The position numbers were made by a program, and so were the translations under genes. A stretch of 64,000 nt of DNA. Source: Lingula anatina. Lineage: Eukaryota > Brachiopoda > Lingulata > Lingulida > Lingulidae. The notes beneath the pieces were generated by a model. It worked only from the letters and a program-made list of their open reading frames with translations, was not told the origin of the DNA and did no database searches. Position 1 is the first letter of the stretch; every line of letters begins with the position of its first letter. Shown here piece after piece: positions 13,284-37,391 of the stretch. The stretch spans positions 64,001 to 128,000 of the forward strand of contig NW_019775989.1 in NCBI RefSeq assembly GCF_001039355.2, in the 5' to 3' direction.

Positions 13284-16200
13284 CTACCACATGGCTCCTA
13301 ACATTGCCATTATCATCAAAAGTCTATTGGTACCGAAATGAAGGTTACCATTGTTCTGCTTTGGGTTCATGGTCGTAGTCACACCATAAAATGGAGGCAA
13401 GGAACCCTGGTGGGTGGTGCTCGGACCACAGGAAGGAAATAATCTGGAGCGTATACCCACTGGTCCTCCAGATATCTCCAACTGTACATTGTGCAGAGCA
13501 TGTTCCATCCATGCTTGTACTTGGTTGAAAATGTTGCGACTTTCCTCGTAATGGGCCAGCCTCATGCGGATAGTCACAAGGGTTACAACACTGAAGGTGA
13601 TGGACGTGTTCTTCGCACTGTGTTTCAGATTACAGGATAAAATTCGTGCTTGCACAGCTCTCAGTACAGCTCCCAACTGTCTATCACGTATGATATCATA
13701 ACAGCCATCCCTTGATTTTGGAAACCAGCCACAGGGCTCAAAATATAAGATAATAACTGACCGTACCACTGTGAAGTTGTATATAAGGGGGCGACAGCCC
13801 TCAGCATCAAGCACAGACCCAGGGGGGCATATTATCTGCTGATCTGCAGGCTGGAAAAAAGAAGACCCCATGCAGATATATATGATATTGGAAAAGTATG
13901 CGTTATGGTGGAGCAGTGCAATAAAATCACATATACTTTCAACTTGAACCCACTTGATAATGGGCTCTTTCGGTGGATTTGCATACAATGTAGGTGTGGC
14001 TCTTGATGAATTGCACCTATGTCAAAGTTTTTCAAAATTAGATGCCAAATGTCTTTTAAACCCAAGCTAAGAAACATGGGGAAAGTTACTGCAGAAGTTT
14101 GATGGAAAGTAATATATCATATATTATATTGGATTTGACCTTTGACCTATATTTCAAGGTCAAATACACCAAAATTTTGTAAAAAATTTAATTTTTTCAT
14201 TAAAAAAATGTTTGTGTCAATTTTTATGTACAGACACAGATGTGTCTGTTCATACTGTCATCACCTGCGTCACCGTGCACATCATCGCCGTGCACAACGT
14301 CCCCGTGCACTTTCAGCGTTAACACCATAAATGGAAGACAGTTTAACTTTTTGGCTTTATATTTACAGAGCTGATGAATATTCATAAAACGCTGGTCAAG
14401 TTCGAAAATCAGCATGATTGGGATATTATTGTAGAAGTTATGCTGTTTTTTCACTTTTCAGCATATATATGCAACACTGTAAACACAATATAAGAAACAC
14501 AGATAGGCCAATTGTCATGAAACTCACAGGAGTGATCAACCTTACTAAAACGCAGGTTTAGTTTGAAAATCAACACAATCAGGCCATTATTTTAGAAGTG
14601 ATGCTGTTTTTTCACATTTCCTCAGATTCAATTCTTAGGCATGTTAACAGTCTCATTATTTTTAAATAATTAAATAGTTAAAACTAATAAGATACGTAAA
14701 AGTGTTTGTTTGACCTTTCCTGCATCTTTACAACATTGTTAGTTGATTATGTAAAATGATGGTAAACTTGTTATCGTGTATTGTGTATTAAAGTGTCAAA
14801 AATGGAAATAAACTCATATCATTGCAGTTTGTCAGATTCAATCATTTACTATGTTCAGAATCTCAGAATGGAGGAAATTGGACATTTAGCACTGTTCTAT
14901 TGATATTTTTCCCATCTCATCAATTTGCTTAGTTGATCATATAAAAATGGCAGTAAACTGTTAATTTTGTTTTATGTTAAAAAATTTAAAAAAATGGAAA
15001 AAAAAACCATTTCAGAACAATGCTGTCTTGTTTACATTTTGGCATTTTCAAGGTGTGACTTTGAAGTTCCATGGGCCTCAAGACCTTTGCTAGTCACATT
15101 TTTCTGAATATCCATGATACTTATATTTTATTATTAAAAATTGATGGTCATTATGCTTTTAAACATTATGTAATATTGCATCAAAATTTGAAGAAACCCC
15201 TATTTTGGGCACTGCTCCCATGATGACCATTTAAGAAAAACTATGTCACTTACTGTTCTCAAACTAACAGGAAAGAAACATGGGACTAAAATACAGCTTC
15301 AGTAGGCAATGCAGTCTGTTTGGTAAATTTTTATGGCAGTTAAACATTTTTTGTGAAAATTTAATTTTTCACATATTGGCGTTTTCAAGGTGTGACTTAG
15401 AACCTCCACGGGCTTGAAGAGCCATGCTAGTCACATTTTCTGAAAATCCATGATATGTATATTTTATTATTAAAAATTGATGGTCATTATGCTGTTAAGC
15501 ATTATGTAACATTGCATCAAAATAGAAGAAAACACAATTTTTGGTGATGCTGCTATGATGACCATTATGGGAAAACAGTATTACTTATGATTGTCAAACT
15601 TTCATAAAAGAAACACAGGACTAAAATGCACCCTGAGTTGGAAAAGCAGTCTAATTGGCTTCTTTTTCTGGAAGTTATACATTTAAGTGAAATATTAATT
15701 TTTATCGTGTTGGCATATTCATTGTGGGACTCAGAGCTCCCATGGACATGAAGCAGAATGGTAATCAAATTTTCTACATGTCCATGCTATTTATAGTCAA
15801 TAATCAAAAAATGATGATAATTATTCTGTAATTTATTATGTAATGTTACATCAAAATTGACAAAAATCTTTTTGCACTGCTACTACTAAGATTATGAAAA
15901 GAAAACTGTGTTACTTATTATTATTTTTAACTTACAAGTATGATTTTTAGGATTGGCATGCAGTTCAAATTAGAAAGCCAGCTCAGTTGGGTTATCATTT
16001 ATTATTGAATTTATGCAGTTTTGTGTGAAATTTTCATTTTTCTCATTCTGGCATTTTCAAAGTGTGAACTTGAACACCCATGGGCCTTAAGCCTTATGCT
16101 TGTTACACATTTTACTTACATGGGTATTACCTGTTGAGCATAATTAAAATTTGATGTTGAATTTGCAGTTAAGCATAATGTACTTTTGCATCAGAATTAA

Positions 16201-19200
16201 CAGTACTTAGCCTATTTTGTGCATTGTTATTGTCTGCTTTTTGTCTGTACATTTGACAGCTTTGCTGCTTTGTTAGAAACTGCATACTAGTACCCTATGT
16301 TTTTTTTATAAAGGTGAGAAGTTACATTTGGAGTCTCCTTTCATCTGCATTAGTTTGGGGTCAATTGGTGCACTTTCACAGGAGAAGTAGTCATAAGATG
16401 AAACTGAAAACTCTTTCTTATTCTGGCATTATTAAAGTAAGAGACCCCTTGTTTGCTGATTTTTGTAGAGCTCATCAAGCAAACCACTGGAGGTAGTGTT
16501 TGTTTTTAATTGTTTTTATATGGTTAAGCATTTGAGCTTCTTCAAAAAGTACAATGCCTCAATGCACAAAAGTTAAACTTTATCAAAATAAAATGTGAAA
16601 TACTCTAAAACTAGCAGAGATACAAGATACTCCCATAGTAACTATTGAATTTGAATGAGCAATCATCTATGTGACCTTTAATTTGACATTTGACCTACAT
16701 AATCACCATGAAACACACCTTGCAATTTTTCTAGTTTTTATATCTTAAAAACTAGAAGATATACTAGTACTGTACATTCTAGGTGACTAGTGAACTGGAA
16801 AAGGAGATCATACTGAGAATCCATGCAAATTTGACCTTTGACCTACATGTATTTTCTACCATGAAATGTATTTTGTAAATTTTCTAGCCTCTATATCTCA
16901 AAAATTAGAACATTTACACATCTTATCTCATCTTACAATTGAGCTTGCATGCATTGGCAATAAATATATGACACCATATTTGACCTTTGTCCTACTCTCC
17001 ACATTGAAATGCACTTTTCAAATTTTCTATCCTTTGTATTTCCTAGTCTAGAAGAGTTCCACTAGTAGTTCCATTGAACTAAAATCCACTTACAAAATCC
17101 TGCTGGTAGTACAAAAACTGGTGGTGGTATCACCTTTCTGATCCCCTTATTAATTAATGTTTTAATCAATACATTTATCGGAGTAGCAGTCAATTAATTA
17201 ATTAATTTGTTTGTTTGTGTATTTCAGTTTCCTTTTTCATCATCATTATAACCACAATTTGTTTCTCACCATAGTCATGCCATCACTCTGTTTCTTGTTT
17301 TGATCTCCAACATACAAAAGGGCACGGAAAGAAAGACCTTCAAATCTCACTTGTTGGGGTGTAGAATTCTGATCTGAATATAACATAAAATGGTAAATTA
17401 TGCAAATGGCATTTAAGCTTGACAAAGATCAGCAACAAATTGTTTGACTAGTCTCGTTGATTTAGTTATAAGTAAATAATGGCCAAGTACATGTAGTATT
17501 ATTGATATGACTCAATCTTTTTAATAGTGAAATAAGTGCAAATTTTACAGACACTGTATTTTTAAAGTTATTTTAATTAGATAATTTCTAGCAAGAAATT
17601 TGAAAAGCAGGGTATCCTACAGTTCTTTTTTTTTTTTTTCAATTTCAAAACTAAGTATTTGAAAGATTGGTCATCTTCCCCATTGAAACCACCAAGTCAT
17701 TATTGTATTTACTTAAGGAGGCATGAATCAAAAGTCAAAATGTCTCTTGTCTTGAGTAAGCTTTAGGTTCAAGCTTGAATAAAAAGAAGCAAAAATTTAT
17801 ATCTTAGACTGTTTATGACAGTCATCATAAATTCATTCAGTAATCTATGTAATATTTGAACATTTTATTTATCCAGTTTTATAGTGTGATACTATTGTAG
17901 AAAATAAAGAATGAAATGTATCATATTTATCTCAAACATTTAATGTATCTATAATCTATATACATCTCAAAATAAAAGAAAAAATTATTCAGGAGAATTT
18001 GTATCTTATTTCAAAGTGCCAGAACATTGCACACTGGGATACATGCATGTACATGTACCAAGGAGCAAAATGATAAGACTATATTCTATTATTAATACTG
18101 TCAATTCACGTAAATACCGTGAATTTTCACATACATATAATGTAGTTGTTTAATGGTAATAAACAGGTAGCACTTACCTTCGCAGACTGTATCACCTCCA
18201 TAACAAGCCATGCAGTGGTAGTTCTTGTAACTTTGATCATGACCGCTTACGATAACTGGATTGTTGTAGGCCAAGCAGGCATCTCTTAAAGGGGAATGCA
18301 GGGGCAGTGGACGAGGCACATGATATGCACTTCCATTGGTAAAACTGAACTTACAGGGACCAAAGGCATGGCTCTCCACTTCCCGAAAGCATGTCCTCAA
18401 TTTCCAGTCTGGTTTTGACTTGAAAATACCATTACATCCGAAATCTTCCAGTATTCTTAAGACACAGCGTGAGGAACTGCAATTGACAAAATTAACAATA
18501 TCTGCCCTCCTACAATTGATGGCAAGATCCCATGGTTCCCAGCTGTTCTTGACACCATTACAAATGGCACAATACTTATTTCTGAAGGTTATCATTGTGT
18601 CTGGGTCAGTGACTGGCTGGTGCAAGAGCACATCCTCTGAGAGACTAGTTTCTGAGCTATTGGTGCATTTGATATGAATTTTTTCTTCCAGCCATGATTG
18701 TGGACATTGGTCCACCATCCAAAATCTCAATCCATATTTGTCCACATGACCTTGTTTGCTTTGATATCTTTGTGGATGCATTGTTGGAATATTTCTACAA
18801 GAGCTTTTACGTGCCAGGGAAGTCATAGTAGACAAAGGGTCAACTTGTTTTTTCTGCCTAGCCAAAGAGGACATACTGGTATTGTTAGTGGACCCAAAGG
18901 TGGTGCTGTTACTTTGAGTTTCTGTTAAGTTGTATGCAGAAATAATTACAGATTTCGAGGGGTTATTGGCCTTTGTTAACTGTACAGAGGCTGCGCACAC
19001 CGTCGTATTTTCTGTAGCTCCATAACAGCAGTCATCATACAGGATGCACAGAGGGTCACAGTTGCAGTGGACCTTGACGCTGGCTTGACGTGGTCCAGCT
19101 CTTACACAGAGCCACTGATTAGGTGTAAGAGTTGTGTGTAGGAAAAAATTGGTTTTCTTTGTTTTTTTAGCAGTTTCATTGCTGTTGGTCAGTCCTTTTA

Positions 19201-19936
19201 GCAATGTATCCTCTTGATAGGGCAACTTTTGTGTGACTCCTTCATCCATTGTACCCTTAGTTGTCGGTGACTCTTGCATGACACCTGCCTGCATTCTGCC
19301 CTCAGTAGTTGGTGACTGTGATGTGACTCCCTCATGCATTCTACCCAGAGTAGTTGGTGACTCTTGCATGACACCTGCCTGCATTCTACCCTCAGTAGTT
19401 GGTGACTCTTGTGTGACTCCCTGGTGCATTTTATCTTCAGTACTTGGTGACTCTTGTGTGACTCCCTCATGCATTCTACCTTCAGTAGTTGGTGACTCTT
19501 GTGTGACTCCCTCGTGCATTTTACCTTCAGTAGTTGGTAACTGTTGTGTGACTCCCTGGTGCATTTTATCTTCATTACTTGGTGACTCTTGTGTGACTCC
19601 CTCATGCATTTTACCTTCAGTAGTTAGTAACTGTTGTGTGACTCCCTCATGCATTTTACCTTCAGTAGTTGGTGACTCTTGTGTGGTACCTTTGTGCATT
19701 CTATGTTCAATAGTGGGCAACCCTTGTACAACTGCCGATGGTTCTATTGTGTTTGCTTCTGACATTCCATCAACATATGGTGACTCCGTCCTGATTCCCA
19801 CAGGTGTCCAAATGTCTAGATTTGGTGACTTTTCTGTGGATCCATCGGATTGACCATTTTCTTGAACCATATTGAGCATGACTGCTGTTGGCTGAACTAG
19901 TATCAGTGCACATATAGTGAGGTGTATGATCATCAT
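13284..19936 (-). CDS. Secreted repeat protein with somatomedin-B-like and Cys-rich modules
   Basis: Two-exon model. Exon 1 is 19936-18178, ending GAA G before GTAAGTG; exon 2 is 13843-13284, after TGCAG. The phases join cleanly and give 2319 nt, 772 residues. Order: signal peptide (about 1-19, hydrophobic core ICALILVQP); Ser/Thr/Pro-rich stretch; eleven 15-residue repeats (79-243) like KMHEGVTQESPTTEG; a somatomedin-B-like module (277-314) with CNCDPLCILYDDCC, seven Cys of the usual eight; an N-glycosylation-rich linker; a Cys-rich region (about 380-585) including YCAICNG; then CPPGSVLDAEGC and two more Cys. It ends with a short hydrophobic tail that could be a GPI signal. I associate this module order with ectodomains of lophotrochozoan orphan GPCRs, but no seven-helix segment is seen here. 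A TATA box lies 70 bp upstream of the start. An alternative acceptor 7 nt upstream of exon 2 would break the frame. Function unknown. Confidence 0.75.
14400..16260. repeat. Decayed tandem repeats in the intron of the secreted-protein gene
   Basis: From about 14700 on, diverged units of roughly 336 bp follow each other. The marker GGCATTTTCA or a variant recurs at 15041, 15378, 15712 and 16050, together with ATTGATGGTCATTATGC and other shared blocks. Upstream, a shorter pair (14401 and 14562, period 161) shares GAAAATCA...GATGCTGTTTTTTCAC-like sequence. Divergence is high, so the array is old. No coding potential. Confidence 0.75.
16680..17050. repeat. Tandem repeat, about 148 bp period, roughly three units
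   Basis: The block TTTGACCTAC (variant TTTGTCCTAC) recurs at 16689, 16838 and 16986. Each is followed by a CACCATGAAA-like block and an AATTTTCTAG...TATCTCAAAAA-like block. A related TTTGACCTTTGACCTA sits at about 14134. Intronic, diverged, non-coding. Confidence 0.7.
19208..19702 (-). repeat. Coding minisatellite, eleven 45 bp units
   Basis: Eleven in-frame 45 bp units encode 15 residues each with consensus KMHEGVTQESPTTEG. Variants include MQAGVM in place of MHEGVT and QQLP in place of QESP. The unit is a multiple of three, so gain or loss of units keeps the frame. The translated tract is rich in Thr, Ser, Glu and Met, suggesting an extended, possibly O-glycosylated stalk between the signal peptide and the Cys-rich modules. 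Confidence 0.95.
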
Positions 19937-20005
19937 GTTTTTTTCTAAATGAAATCTCTGCGTGGCAGTGGCACATAAAAGTGATGCAGAGCAGCGTTTG
20001 CTGAG

Positions 20006-20013
20006 CTTTTATA
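20006..20013 (-). promoter_or_regulatory. TATA box of the secreted-protein gene
   Basis: On the minus strand this reads TATAAAAG, 70 bp upstream of the ATG at 19936. A start about 30 bp downstream (near 19982) would leave a 5' UTR of about 45 nt, which fits the first ATG of the open frame. Confidence 0.6.
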
Positions 20014-20750
20014 CCATTCATTAACTCATATCCTTATTGATACAGATTATTGCTGCAGTTATTAGAAGGAAACACATCAACAGAATTACAAAATATCCTT
20101 CTTTAGAACACTTATTAAGTAGAATTCATCCCAAGCTGTAAATAGGAAGAAGAGTGGCTATAGGTCAACAGGTAATTGAGGCAGATACATAATAATTTCA
20201 AGCAGCTTATGTCTCAAGTTGATCAACCGTTGGATGATAGATAGTTTATGGTAATCTAATGCAGCACCACCAGGGGGATTAATTACAATAAATTACAGAA
20301 ATAAGACAGTATAATACCACTTAGGATAGAATATGATCTCAAAAAGCTGAGAAATTTTGTATTCAAATTATGGTCCTCTTTGAGTTTGGAAATAGTTTTA
20401 TACATATATTGTACTACATTGTAGCAGTGACCTACACTCAACAACTTGTATGAAAATATATTTCCTTGCTTGTAAATAAATTTCTTATTATCACTTACAT
20501 ACAGAAAGTTGGAGATACATTTTCAATCAGTGCATATAATTCTAACCTCCCAGGTGCATGCATGTTTCTAATCTAACAATCACAACTTACAAATAGTCAG
20601 CTAATTTCTTCAGTTATCTGGGTTGGATATTATCCTGCCAAACCTTAAGTTGTTAATGACCGTTTGCGCAAGTAAATGATCATTTCCAAATCTGTTCTTC
20701 AATATTTCCTGTGCCTTTGTATAGCAATTGAGGCCACCAATGAGAAAGCG

Positions 20751-21245
20751 TTAAACCAGACCAGATGTGAAGTGCAGCAATCGAGACAATTTCATGGAAT
20801 GGTCACTGACTTTACTTTCAATTATCTCATCAAAAACCACAATGAAAGAATAATAATCAATCTCAGCTCTTGGAATGGATAATATATTTAATATTTGATG
20901 GTCTACAGAACTTCCCCTTTGTGTTTTATTATAACCAGCACCTTTCAAGAATGACAAACCTAGTTTTACAGATTTGATAAAATTCTGTTCAATGGCCTTA
21001 TAACAGTGTTCACTCTCGCCCAAGTCATTTTTGTTGACAAGTTCTGCCTGATGTTTAAAACATTGAGTAATACCTCTATGTCTTTCCCAAAATTTAAACA
21101 AACATGAAGCCTTTCTTAATGCCATAAGTATTTGTATGCACAAAATGCTATAAACTGGTTCTCCTCTAATGAGATGGCAGCGAACCCTGAAAATTTTCAA
21201 GCTATTTTTATTGGCAAAACATGAGTCAACCACAGTAATGAGCAA
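20751..21245 (-). CDS. Unknown ORF in duplicated LINE-associated segment, copy 1
   Basis: A 164-codon frame, not recognised. The shared part (about 130 residues) is rich in Lys, Glu, Phe and His, with stretches such as FKFWERHRGITQCFKHQAEL, and has neither signal peptide nor membrane segment. It reads antisense to the adjacent LINE and is repeated in the second unit. The upstream part of the frame overlaps LINE sequence in antisense, so the start is unreliable. It may be a captured host exon, a fragment of another transposon, or chance. Confidence 0.3.
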   Translation of the reverse strand: MLITVVDSCFANKNSLKIFRVRCHLIRGEPVYSILCIQILMALRKASCLFKFWERHRGITQCFKHQAELVNKNDLGESEHCYKAIEQNFIKSVKLGLSFLKGAGYNKTQRGSSVDHQILNILSIPRAEIDYYSFIVVFDEIIESKVSDHSMKLSRLLHFTSGLV

Positions 21246-22195
21246 CTATCTTTCACCGGAAAATTGGTGAAACCAGAACCTTGGGTCAAGCTCCTTGGGA
21301 TTTACTTTGACTCAAGACTGACTTTCAACAAACACATCTCAGAATTATGTTCTAAAACAGCATGTCAATTAAATACTCTGAAAAGGCTTTCAGCTCATCT
21401 AGATGTTCCCAGTCGGCTTGCCATTTTCAGGCACTTCACATTATCAAAATTTAATTATTGTCTGTTAGTATGGCACTTTTGAAGTGCAGCAATCGAGACA
21501 TTTTCATGGAATGGTCACTGACTTTACTTTCAATTATCTCATCAAAAACCACAATGAAAGAATAATAATCAATCTCAGCTCTTGGAATGGATAATATATT
21601 TAATATTTGATGGTCTACAGAACTTCCCCTTTGTGTTTTATTATAACCAGCACCTTTCAAGAATGACAAACCTAGTTTTACAGATTTGATAAAATTCTGT
21701 TCAATGGCCTTATAACAGTGTTCACTCTCGCCCAAGTCATTTTTGTTGACAAGTTCTGCCTGATGTTTAAAACATTGAGTAATACCTCTATGTCTTTCCC
21801 AAAATTTAAACAAACATGAAGCCTCTCTTAATGCCATAAGTCTTTGTATGCACAAAATGCTATAAACTGAGATGGCAAATGAGAATGAGATGGCAGCGAA
21901 CCCTGAAAAATTTCAAGCTATTTTTATTGGCAAAACATGAGTCGACCACAGTAATGAGCAACTATCTTTCAATGGAAAATTGCTGAAAACAGAACTTGGG
22001 TCAAGCTCCTTGGGATTTACTTTGACTCAAGACTGACTTTCAACAAACACATCTCAGAATAATGTTCTAAAACAGCATGTCAATTAAATACTCTGAAAAG
22101 GCTTTCAGCTCATCTAGATGTCCCCAGTCGGCTTGCCATTTTCAGGCACTTTACATTATCAAACTTTAATTATTGTCCGTTAGTATGGCACTTTT
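20769..22195. repeat. Tandem duplication, two units of about 712 bp
   Basis: Unit 1 (20769-21480) and unit 2 (21481-about 22195) both begin GAAGTGCAGCAATCGAGACA and are nearly identical. Each holds about 400 bp of an antisense open frame followed by about 310 bp of LINE reverse-transcriptase sequence. The junction interrupts the LINE frame after residues LVWHF; only unit 2 continues into the rest of the LINE. A small insertion and a 1 bp deletion distinguish unit 2. Confidence 0.9.
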
Positions 22196-23012
22196 GTGGT
22201 GAGGGAAATATGAAAAAATTAGAAAAGATACAGGAAAGGGGTCTAAGATTTGTCTACGACAACCACACAAGCAGTTACGATGAGCTTTTAAATACGTCAG
22301 GCCTCAGCACTCTGCACTTACAACAGGCTACGTATGCTTGCACTTGAGGTTTACAAAGCTATACATGGACTTGCACCTTCCTACATCTCCGACCTTTTCC
22401 AGGAAAGAATAACAAGCTACAAACTTAGAGGAGAAAAGACTCTAAATATACCCAGATTTAATACAATGACATACGGCAAAAAATCCTTATCATATCTTGG
22501 GCCAAAAATATGGAATGATCTCTCAAATGACTTAAAGCAAAGCATCAATTCAAATGAGTTTAAATCACTTTTATGGCTTTGGGAAAGACCCAAATGCAAT
22601 TGTAGCCTGTGTAACCTTTATATGCTTTTAGTGAAACTGTGTAATAATATGAAATATTTAAATTATTTTGTATATCTGTACCAGTGAGCATTTGTATGTA
22701 GAATTGTCTGTTTTTCACAATTGATCTAAGTATAGCATTTTGCACATTTCCCATAGAAAGATTTTTTTTTTCAATTATTATCTTAATAGATTACATGTGT
22801 TTCTGGTATACTCTTTGTAGAATGTTCTTCATATGTTTTGTATACGCTTTGTAGAAAGATTTTCCTTTTAATATCTTACTAGACTTCATGTGTAAATATT
22901 GCATTATTGTAGATATGTTTTTGTCCTTACCCAGTCGGCGAATAGCCGTAAAGCTAATGTTTCCTTTCAATTTATACCCGACATGAAATAAAATTCATTG
23001 TATTGTATTGTA
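21168..23012 (+). pseudogene. Broken non-LTR retrotransposon (LINE), reverse-transcriptase carboxyl end
   Basis: Translation gives the familiar end of CR1/L2/Jockey-type polymerases: NPENFQAIFIGK, VKLLGIYFDSRLTFNKHISE, FNYCLLVWHF, KLEKIQERGLRFVYDNH, and then VYKAIHGLAPSYISDLF and IWNDLSNDLK at 22334-22687. In-frame stops follow FIGKT in both units, unit 2 has a frameshift before VKLLG, and the tandem duplication splits the frame, so it is dead. The 3' end has a small stem (CGGC/GCCG, 22936-22948), an AATAAA and a tail of TTGTA units ending near 23012. The endonuclease half is absent, consistent with 5' truncation. Confidence 0.9.
21451..21855 (-). CDS. Unknown ORF in duplicated LINE-associated segment, copy 2
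   Basis: A 134-codon frame nearly identical to that at 20751-21245 over their common part, differing at only a few residues (for example IQILMALRKA against IQRLMALREA). That both copies are open says little about selection because the duplication is recent. Its carboxyl end runs into the unit junction. Confidence 0.3.
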   Translation of the reverse strand: MCIQRLMALREASCLFKFWERHRGITQCFKHQAELVNKNDLGESEHCYKAIEQNFIKSVKLGLSFLKGAGYNKTQRGSSVDHQILNILSIPRAEIDYYSFIVVFDEIIESKVSDHSMKMSRLLHFKSAILTDNN

Positions 23013-23129
23013 TACTCACATTTTTAAAATTAAGTGTCCTACATGTATATGTTGACATAACTAAAAGTCCATGACATAATCTAAAGTTTCTAGGACTTGC
23101 AAAGAATGCTTATCTTCGACAATCTCATT

Positions 23130-23345
23130 TCTGTTGACTTTGTGTGTCCTCGAGATGTTCCTCTGCACTGGTTCCCAGTTCGGGCTAGATTTATTTAAAA
23201 TAATTATTTTAGTTTTTACATGTGCTGCATTTTATAATCTAGCTCCATCTTATGTTACTGATTTGGTTAAACATAATAACCCTAAAAGAACCTGGAGGCC
23301 TGGTAACAACCTTTTACTGGGAAACCCCAAAACTATAGGTTAAAA
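23130..23345 (+). pseudogene. Second LINE reverse-transcriptase remnant
   Basis: LHWFPVRARF, then after a frameshift FKIIILVFTCAAFYNLAPSY and VTDLVKH, followed by a stretch like the conserved region that ends these polymerases. It is a separate, more decayed copy than the one ending at 23012. No catalytic core remains. Confidence 0.65.
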
Positions 23346-23569
23346 ACATATGGTGAGATACAGCATTCTGTATGTATATATATATTAATCCTATTTTTAA
23401 ACATGTAAAATCTAATGAACATTTTATGGATTTTAGACTTAAAATAGATATTATTAGTATTATAAAATGATGCTGGCCATGGAATAACATGTAGAACTAG
23501 AAGAAAGAGATCATGGCTAGGGCCAGAGGGTTCCTGTACAGGTAGGAAATAAAACCAACTCAGATGTTA

Positions 23570-23935
23570 CTCAGTGAAACATGTATTCTTTCGTAAAATC
23601 ACCAAACTGCTTATGGCGTTTTTCATCATTTCCTAATCATGAAAGGTGTTATATTCAATTCTCACATGTTTATATTACTTGCATTATTACCCAGTGGGTT
23701 AATATGATGGTTATTGCACATGATTATGAATGACAGAAATAGTTGAATGAATAAAACATGACAGAGATGAGGAAGATCTTATTTGATGCAGTGCATTGTT
23801 CCCTATTTAGGTTGTCAAACTGCTTATTGCATTTCTCATCAAATTTTATGTCATAATCAAGAAATTGTTATACTCAATTTTCACTTGGTTATATTACATG
23901 TACTGGCATTATTACATCTCCCCAGTAGCTAAAGA
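23570..23935. repeat. Diverged tandem duplication, about 213 bp period
   Basis: CAAACTGCTTAT recurs at 23603 and 23816. Each is followed by similar blocks: CATCA, then AATCA, then TGTTATA, then CTCAATT-type sequence, and a CATTATTAC run before CCCAGT. Similarity is partial, so the duplication is old. No gene is seen between here and the MAN2C1 start. Confidence 0.55.
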
Positions 23936-24532
23936 GGATTGCAGCTATGTACAATCTAGTTCAAAAATAGTTAATGACTTGAGCAATAAGGAAAGCAAAG
24001 GTACTTATAAGTTCCCCAATTAAAAAAATTTTTTTCTAACACAAATAGATTAAATGGATTATGCCGAGTGAAATTTTTTGCAAGTAATAGTTTACTGGAG
24101 GTTGGTAGGATATGCTGATGTGATCTGCCAATATGTACTGCACATTGCCAAAATATATAGGTACCAGTACAACGTACTGGTACATCTCAAATGTGTTTTA
24201 TTTAATAATTCTTCTTATAACTGATAGAATAGCACTTTGTTATAATTTGAAAATTATTCTCAAAAGGAGCACCAAAATAATTATTAGAAATTTAAAGTAA
24301 GAATTTGAGAGATATGATGCCTTAGAAGGTATAAGTTTTGATGAGAATTTTTCAGTGTGGAAGTGGCTATTTTCACCAATGCATATGTATATTTTTCCAC
24401 TTTGATAATTCTTTTTGTTAGTACTCTCTCACAGTGATAATGTATTTTTAGACTATAATGTGTAAACAAAGAAATTATTATAATTTTATACATTTTTAGA
24501 CCCCAGAAGGAGACATTCTTTAAGAAACACCA

Positions 24533-37391
<12,859 letters not shown>

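Noticed and set aside
13284-13988. Exon 2 of the secreted-protein gene as a separate 234-residue protein starting at 13988
   Set aside because: The first 48 residues lie upstream of a pyrimidine-rich acceptor and look intronic; the part after 13843 joins in phase with exon 1.
19233-19853. A 206-codon plus-strand frame with a VVGDSCVTPSCILPS-type repeat
   Set aside because: It is the antisense of the 45 bp minisatellite. Because the unit is a multiple of three without stops in several frames, long shadow frames are expected; another minus-strand frame (19198-19605) is open for the same reason. The real frame has the signal peptide, TATA box and Cys modules.
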